Source: Patagioenas fasciata (lineage: Eukaryota > Chordata > Aves > Columbiformes > Columbidae). Taken from it: 64,000 nucleotides of DNA. The stretch lies in NCBI RefSeq assembly GCF_037038585.1, contig NC_092541.1, positions 3,903,445-3,967,444 of the forward strand, given 5' to 3'. The stretch's first letter is position 1. The number at the start of each line of letters is the position of its first letter. The position numbers and the translations under genes were made by a program. The notes beneath the pieces are model-generated. The model ran no database searches and had not been told where the DNA came from. It saw nothing but the letters and a program-made list of their open reading frames with translations. Below, in pieces: positions 57,789 to 64,000 of the stretch.

Positions 57789-59832
57789 GAATGAGGCGAT
57801 AACTCGTGTCCTCATGTTCTCCTTTCAGAAGAACTGGAGCATCACAGGGAGGGTGGATCTTGTTTCCTTTCCTCCTAGAGTCACTCAGATCAAAACCCAA
57901 AGTGGCGGTGCTCACCGAAGGCGCATATCAGCAATGCACACCTGCTGCTGCATAAATCGTAAACAGCCAGTGAGCCCACATGGAAAGAAAGGGCAGATCT
58001 GAAGGGGGATGCGGGTGCTGTGCCCTCTAATCCCACAGCTCCTCGCCAGGAGAGTAAATCCACCTGCAGTGATGGTGCTTTCAAAGTTTGTCTCTGGGGC
58101 AGAGGAACCCCGTTCATGTGAGACACAGTGCTCAGACAGGTCTTATTAGCTCAAAAAGAAGGAACTTGTGTTCTCTGACTGCACCCAACAGAGAGCACTT
58201 TGCTCAGATCTAAGGAGATGCTCATCCTGCACAGACAGCACGGTCCAAAGCAATGCCCTTGGACGCTCTGTGGCCTTTTAACTCTGTCACTTTGCCACTG
58301 CCCACGGACTGTTTAGGTCAGGCTGTTGGCACAGGTCTGAGCAACACCAAGAACCATTCCCACAAGGTAACGGTACCACCAGTCAAGTTCCAGTGCCCAG
58401 GAACATCCCCCATCCTATTCGTTTTCCTGGTACAGGTGGAGCTGTAAGATCAACGTTTTATCCCGAGGACTCTAAATGTTCACACAATCCCACAGCAGCT
58501 CTGATTTGGCAAAGAGCAAGGGGGATGACCCACATTTATTTGGAGGTGAGGAGCTTTCTGTGCCCTGTGGAGCGAGCCCTGTGCCCGGAGAGCAGCTCCA
58601 GGCAGGCTCACGCGTGGGGCCAGGGTGGAACGGGGGACCTGAGCAACTCCCAGCTAAACTACCATCAGCAGCCACAGCAGCAGAGCAGCTGGGAACACAC
58701 AGAAACTGAGAAAGGTTTTCCTTTCAAACAGGGAAACCGGCAGGTTTCTTTGAAGCTGTGAGGCAATGCTGGCTCTTGAGTTCTGTCATCATCTGGCCTC
58801 AGTCCTCCCTTGAGTACATGACTCTCATGGCATCAACTTGTCCCTCCCTGGCAGAGCTAATGGACTACAGAGGCTTTATCTAGAGGCTAATGGCTCTCAA
58901 AGAGTCTATACAAGATAACCATGCTGAGCCACAGTGGGGATTTACGGAGCGATGTTCCTGAGTAATTGCACCGCGCATTTCAAACCACCTCTCTGCTAAG
59001 TGAACCCCTACACCTGCTGTCTTGGCTTCATTAATAGAAAACAGACTCACAAAGCTGCTGATTTAACCAGCACTAAATTAAAACTCAGTATGAGGATCAG
59101 CTGGACAGACTTGCTGGAGGCTTGGGAGGGGAGATGGAAGTGCCTTTTTGCCCACTGATGGGAAGGCAAGTTGCAGACATAGATTTCTATTCTTGCTGGA
59201 TGGTCCTGCGGGGAGCACAGCAGCCTGGATACCTCTCCAGAGCTCAGGAAACATGTGTTTTCTTCTTATGTCTGTTGTGTGGCTCTAGGAAAAGTGGTCT
59301 GTTACCTCCTTTCCAGCCCGCCTGATCTTGGAGAGCAGCTTTGGGAGCTCCATCGCTCGGGATGCAGGTAACGGTGGGCTGGGATCACAGCATCCTTCTG
59401 TGGGCTCAGCTGGTGTGAGGCTTGTCCGTGACCGCTCTCTTGTGCGCATACACTTGGACAGACACACGTGTCCTTCCCAGGACACACCTGAAGCCAGGTC
59501 AGATGGCTGGCAGTGAAACCAGGTGGTGCCAGAGCACCCCAGACCCACCCCCGAGAGGGGTCCAGCCCCTCACCCCCATGAGCCCTCGCTTTTGGACCTG
59601 CAGATCCACTCCAGCCATTCCCAACATTTCCAGGGCAACGTGTGCCTATAACAACCTGGTTCCTTCCACCTACCTGCAGAACAAGCCCAGAAGTGCCAGA
59701 CAAGAGACAGGAAACTGTTTATCTAATCTGATTTTTTTACTTCTTTTTTATTTTTGGGGCTCTCAGAAATGTGTTCAGTCTGGATTGAGGTTACAACCTG
59801 GGTAATGCCTCACTGCCTAAAAAAAAAAGGCT

Positions 59833-59875
59833 GTTACCATAACAACCTGACTCTGCGCTTCATTACCATGGCAAT
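59833..59875. promoter_or_regulatory. Two RFX X-box-like palindromes 29 bases apart
   Basis: GTTACCATAACAAC (59833-59846) and ATTACCATGGCAAT (59862-59875) each resemble the RFX palindrome GTTRCCATGGYAAC with one or two mismatches. Start-to-start spacing is 29 bases. Occupancy is not known. Confidence 0.35.
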
Positions 59876-60597
59876 TCTCAGGAATTATTAAATACTGTGT
59901 ATGTTTGGTGCACACACTCCAGTACATCTGGTGCCAGGCTCAGGTTGGGATCCTCCCTTCCCCCTAATCTGTTTGTCTGTCTCATCTCATTTAACTCTTT
60001 TGTTGCCCTCAGCCAGGAGTGCTAGGGCATTTGGGGAGGAGGTGGGTGGTGTTTGGGCCTTAATCTGGGTTTTTTCCCAGTACTGTATGGCCAGGGTTGC
60101 TGGATTTTCTCACGTGGGTCAAGCCACATCTTACTTTCCCCGGTTGTAAAATCAGTGATTACAGAGGCAGAGGCTTTCTCTTTGTGGAAATGCTCTCACA
60201 CTCACCTTTCTCTGCTGTTTCCCTGCTGCCTGTCTAGAAATAAGATATTCCAGCTGGAACAGAACCAGGGCAAGTGGGGACCAGCCCGGAGATAGGGAGA
60301 TGTTCCTGAAGGAGGATTGTGAAGGTCCAGCGCAGGTTGCTCTTGATGGGGGTCAAGAAGCCATTCCCCTTTAGTGGGATAACCACGTACTGCCCAAAAC
60401 CATTATTGTTTTCAGAGAAGGGATGCAGACTAGATGGACCAGTGGCTCAAACCAGTGCAGCCAGTTCCACCAGCATCCACATAAGCACGTCCCTTCCCTC
60501 CCTGTCTCTGCTGTACTTTATCCAGCAGCATCTCTCAGTCGTGCATGCACAACTCCTGGCACCCCGGTGACATCCTGGAAGCTAATATGCTACAAAC

Positions 60598-60670
60598 AAC
60601 AATTAAAAATAATAAATCAAAATAACATTAAATAAGTCCCATTTAAAAAAAAATAAATAAAAAATATGCT
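60598..60670. repeat. AT-rich low-complexity run
   Basis: AATTAAAAATAATAAATCAA and AAAAAAAAATAAATAAAAAA, interrupted by a few mixed bases. No unit repeat. Confidence 0.7.
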
Positions 60671-61004
60671 TTAATTTTCTATGGAGCCAGTGAGTTTTCT
60701 AGGGAGCCACTTGTGAGTTTAAGCTAAATGAGCAGGCGTGAGATTAAAAACAGAGCTATTTGTTTGGAAAGGTAGCAGAAAGAGCCATTATGGTCTGTTT
60801 TCTTTATGCAAGCCCTGGAGTGACCAACTCGTCCTCTGGCTGCAGGACTCGTGCCTCTGGAGCAGGGCAGCTGGGTTTCCAGGGTATGAGATTTGGGGAG
60901 CATTGTGGTGCCCCCAGTGTCCTCCCTTCCAGCAGGCAGGACCCGCAGTGGTGTCTGTTTGGTGAGACTGGGATGGGGAAGGAATCGGGGCAGTTACTGG
61001 TGAG

Positions 61005-61407
61005 GGGCTGGAGCACAAGTGTGATGGGAGCGGCTGAGGGACCTGGGGGGTTCAGCTGGAGAACAGGAGCTGAGGGGAGACCTTCTGATCTCTGAACTGC
61101 CTGAAAGGAGCTTGGAGCCAGGGGGGTCGGGCTCTGCTCCCCAGGAACAAGCGCCAGGAGCAGAGGAAACGGCCTCAAGTTGCACCAGGGGAGGTTGAGG
61201 TTGGATGTGGGGAACAATTTCTTCCCCAAAGGGCTGTGGGGCATTGGAACAGGCTGCCCAGGGCAGTGCTGGAGTCACCATCCCTGGAGGGTTGGACAGA
61301 CGGACATGAGGTTCTCAGGACATGGGGCAGTGCCAGGGGTGGGTTATGGTTGGACTCAATGATCTTGAGGGTCTTTTCCAACCTAAATGATTCTATGTAT
61401 CTATGCA
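61005..61407 (+). mobile_element. CR1 3' fragment
   Basis: From about GGGGCTGGAGCACAAGTGTG to the tail AAATGATTCTATGTATCTATG. It is nearly identical to 52430 and 7288, with few substitutions. Confidence 0.93.
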
Positions 61408-62260
61408 CTAGTTGGGTTTAATCCACCAATACACTGTGCAAACCTTAATGATGGTGCTCAACAAATACTGATTAATTACAAAATATACTCTAATCTTGTT
61501 CCTCCTCCTGGGAAAGGCAGAGAGCTGTTCTTCTGGATTTACATCCAAGCAGATCAGATCATCAGCACCTCCGGTATCCGGGATTGCTTTCCCGCTACAG
61601 AAGTGGAGCCAGCAGGAATATTGTTGGCGCAACAAAACTCCAATTATTTCCATCTCACACCCACAGACAGAGCTGTAATTCCATCACAGAACAAAGGTCA
61701 GGAGTCCTCCTCGTCTCACATAATTTAGTTTTGACAGCTCATCAGGATGAGAGGAGTTGGAGGTTTGAATTCAGAGGCTGAAATTTTGATTTGCAAGAAG
61801 TGTTCAATGTATCTTTATGAATCTCTGCTTCAGAACTGTGCAGATATTTAATATAAGCCTGACATACATAGTCCCTGATGAATATATTTCCTAGTGGTAA
61901 CAGATACTTGCCTGTGAAAAATTTATGCTACTTTCTGCTTTTAAGAAATATCTCTAATTAGAGTTAAATTGGCAGGTGAGATGATTATATCTGGAACAAG
62001 GATTGAATTAACAACTCCACATACACAGAGAAAGAAAATGAAGACAACACAAAATTCTTTTGAAACAGGTTCTTTTTTTTTCCTGAATATTCACCAATTT
62101 TCAAAAAACTACGAAAATATCAGGGACTGTAACAACATAGCACTTGGAAAAAGGCAGTTGTATACAAAACGAAGCATGCTCTTGTTTTAGGGTTGAAGTG
62201 CATTTTTGTATTTACCTGGGTTCTTTTCTTCCTTTGACACAGTGTAAAAGAAGAAAGTAC
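61408..62260. other. Intergenic, AT-rich, downstream of RPRML
   Basis: No gene recognised. The sequence becomes strongly AT-rich from about 61780 and may be single-copy flank of the RPRML 3' UTR. Confidence 0.5.
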
Positions 62261-62263
62261 CAG

Positions 62264-62269
62264 TTTATT
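62264..62269 (-). terminator. Candidate RPRML poly(A) signal
   Basis: TTTATT on the + strand reads AATAAA on the minus strand, about 515 bases after the RPRML stop. A nearer copy at 62586-62591 is an alternative. Which is used cannot be told from sequence. Confidence 0.4.
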
Positions 62270-62783
62270 TAGCAGGATGGTTCAGGAAAATAAGGAAGAA
62301 CATGCTTTCCTCGTTACAAAACTCTACCAGAAGGTGCGTGCTTGAGGTCCGAAATACAAACAGACACATTTTGTAGCATGCAGGTTTTGTTGTACCACCC
62401 ACCCGGCACTTCCCTTCCCCTGCCCCATGGCCAAAGATGCGCTCTGTGCGACGCATTTTGCCCTAAATCCCAGGTAGCGGTATCCAAGGTAACAGAAAAT
62501 AGAGTCCAGATCTGCACATTATCACCGTTTCTGCGAGTTTCATGCAAAACTTCAGCCATTTCTGCATGCAACACGATGCTGGTCATTTATTGTGCTTCGT
62601 ACAACTCTGGGGAGACTGCCCCGTTCACCACAACAGAGTTTGTTGACTGGGAAGCACAGATTTGCTTTCCCACGGACACAGACATATTAAAAGATGCGTT
62701 CCCACCTTTCCACTCCCCCCCAGGGAAAGTGCATCTCAGCACCAGATCCAGACAGGTCACTTGCCTACAAAAGCCCGGTGGCT

Positions 62784-64000
<1,217 letters not shown>

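Larger units (their letters stand above)
57790..61000. other. Intergenic region without supported gene
   Basis: No coding exon recognised. It contains paired X-box-like palindromes (59833-59875) and an AT-rich run (60598-60670). Confidence 0.5.

Overview
This is a stretch of bird nuclear genome. The coding sequence is intron-split and vertebrate, and the main interspersed repeat is CR1, recognised by the avian-type 3' tail (ATTCTATGATTCT-like) in about 20 fragments on both strands. The species cannot be fixed from the sequence. Three protein-coding genes can be supported; the rest is intron, 3' UTR, repeats and unassigned single-copy DNA.

Region 1 (1-12,680, + strand): most of CRHR1, the class B G-protein-coupled receptor for corticotropin-releasing hormone and urocortin. 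Eleven coding exons (2569-10637) join in frame and give the last ~374 residues, from the hormone-binding ectodomain to the C-terminal Ser-Ser-Ala-Val. The first exons (signal peptide and extreme N-terminus) were not found and should lie before the window. A candidate poly(A) signal at 12657 would make a ~2 kb 3' UTR.

Region 2 (12,680-34,970): about 22 kb with no gene I can support. It contains CR1 fragments and a few AT-rich stretches with clustered homeodomain-type motifs that could be regulatory.

Region 3 (34,977-39,830, + strand): a ten-exon gene that I reconstructed exon by exon. All exons join in frame to a 487-residue product, with a poly(A) signal at 39799. The protein belongs to the zona pellucida binding protein family (ZPBP/ZPBP2, Sp38): an Ig-like domain followed by the family's cysteine-rich domain. 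It differs from the secreted mammalian ZPBP and ZPBP2 in having an added cysteine-rich GCC/ephrin-receptor-like module, a transmembrane helix, a Cys-rich juxtamembrane stretch and a ~90-residue cytoplasmic tail. I do not know a named gene with this layout. It is the best candidate here for something undescribed. An RFX X-box-like palindrome sits next to its first ATG, which would fit expression in spermatids.

Region 4 (39,830-62,260): about 22 kb with no supported gene. It contains more CR1, a probable solo endogenous-retrovirus LTR (57442-57788, minus orientation), a perfect 21-bp tandem duplication and several X-box-like palindromes.

Region 5 (62,260-64,000, - strand): RPRML (reprimo-like), a single-exon 111-residue membrane protein gene, with its GC- and C-rich upstream flank running to the end of the window.

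The three genes show no shared pathway (stress-hormone receptor, presumed gamete-surface protein, cell-cycle-arrest-type small membrane protein). Their closeness is of interest as local synteny rather than as a functional cluster.
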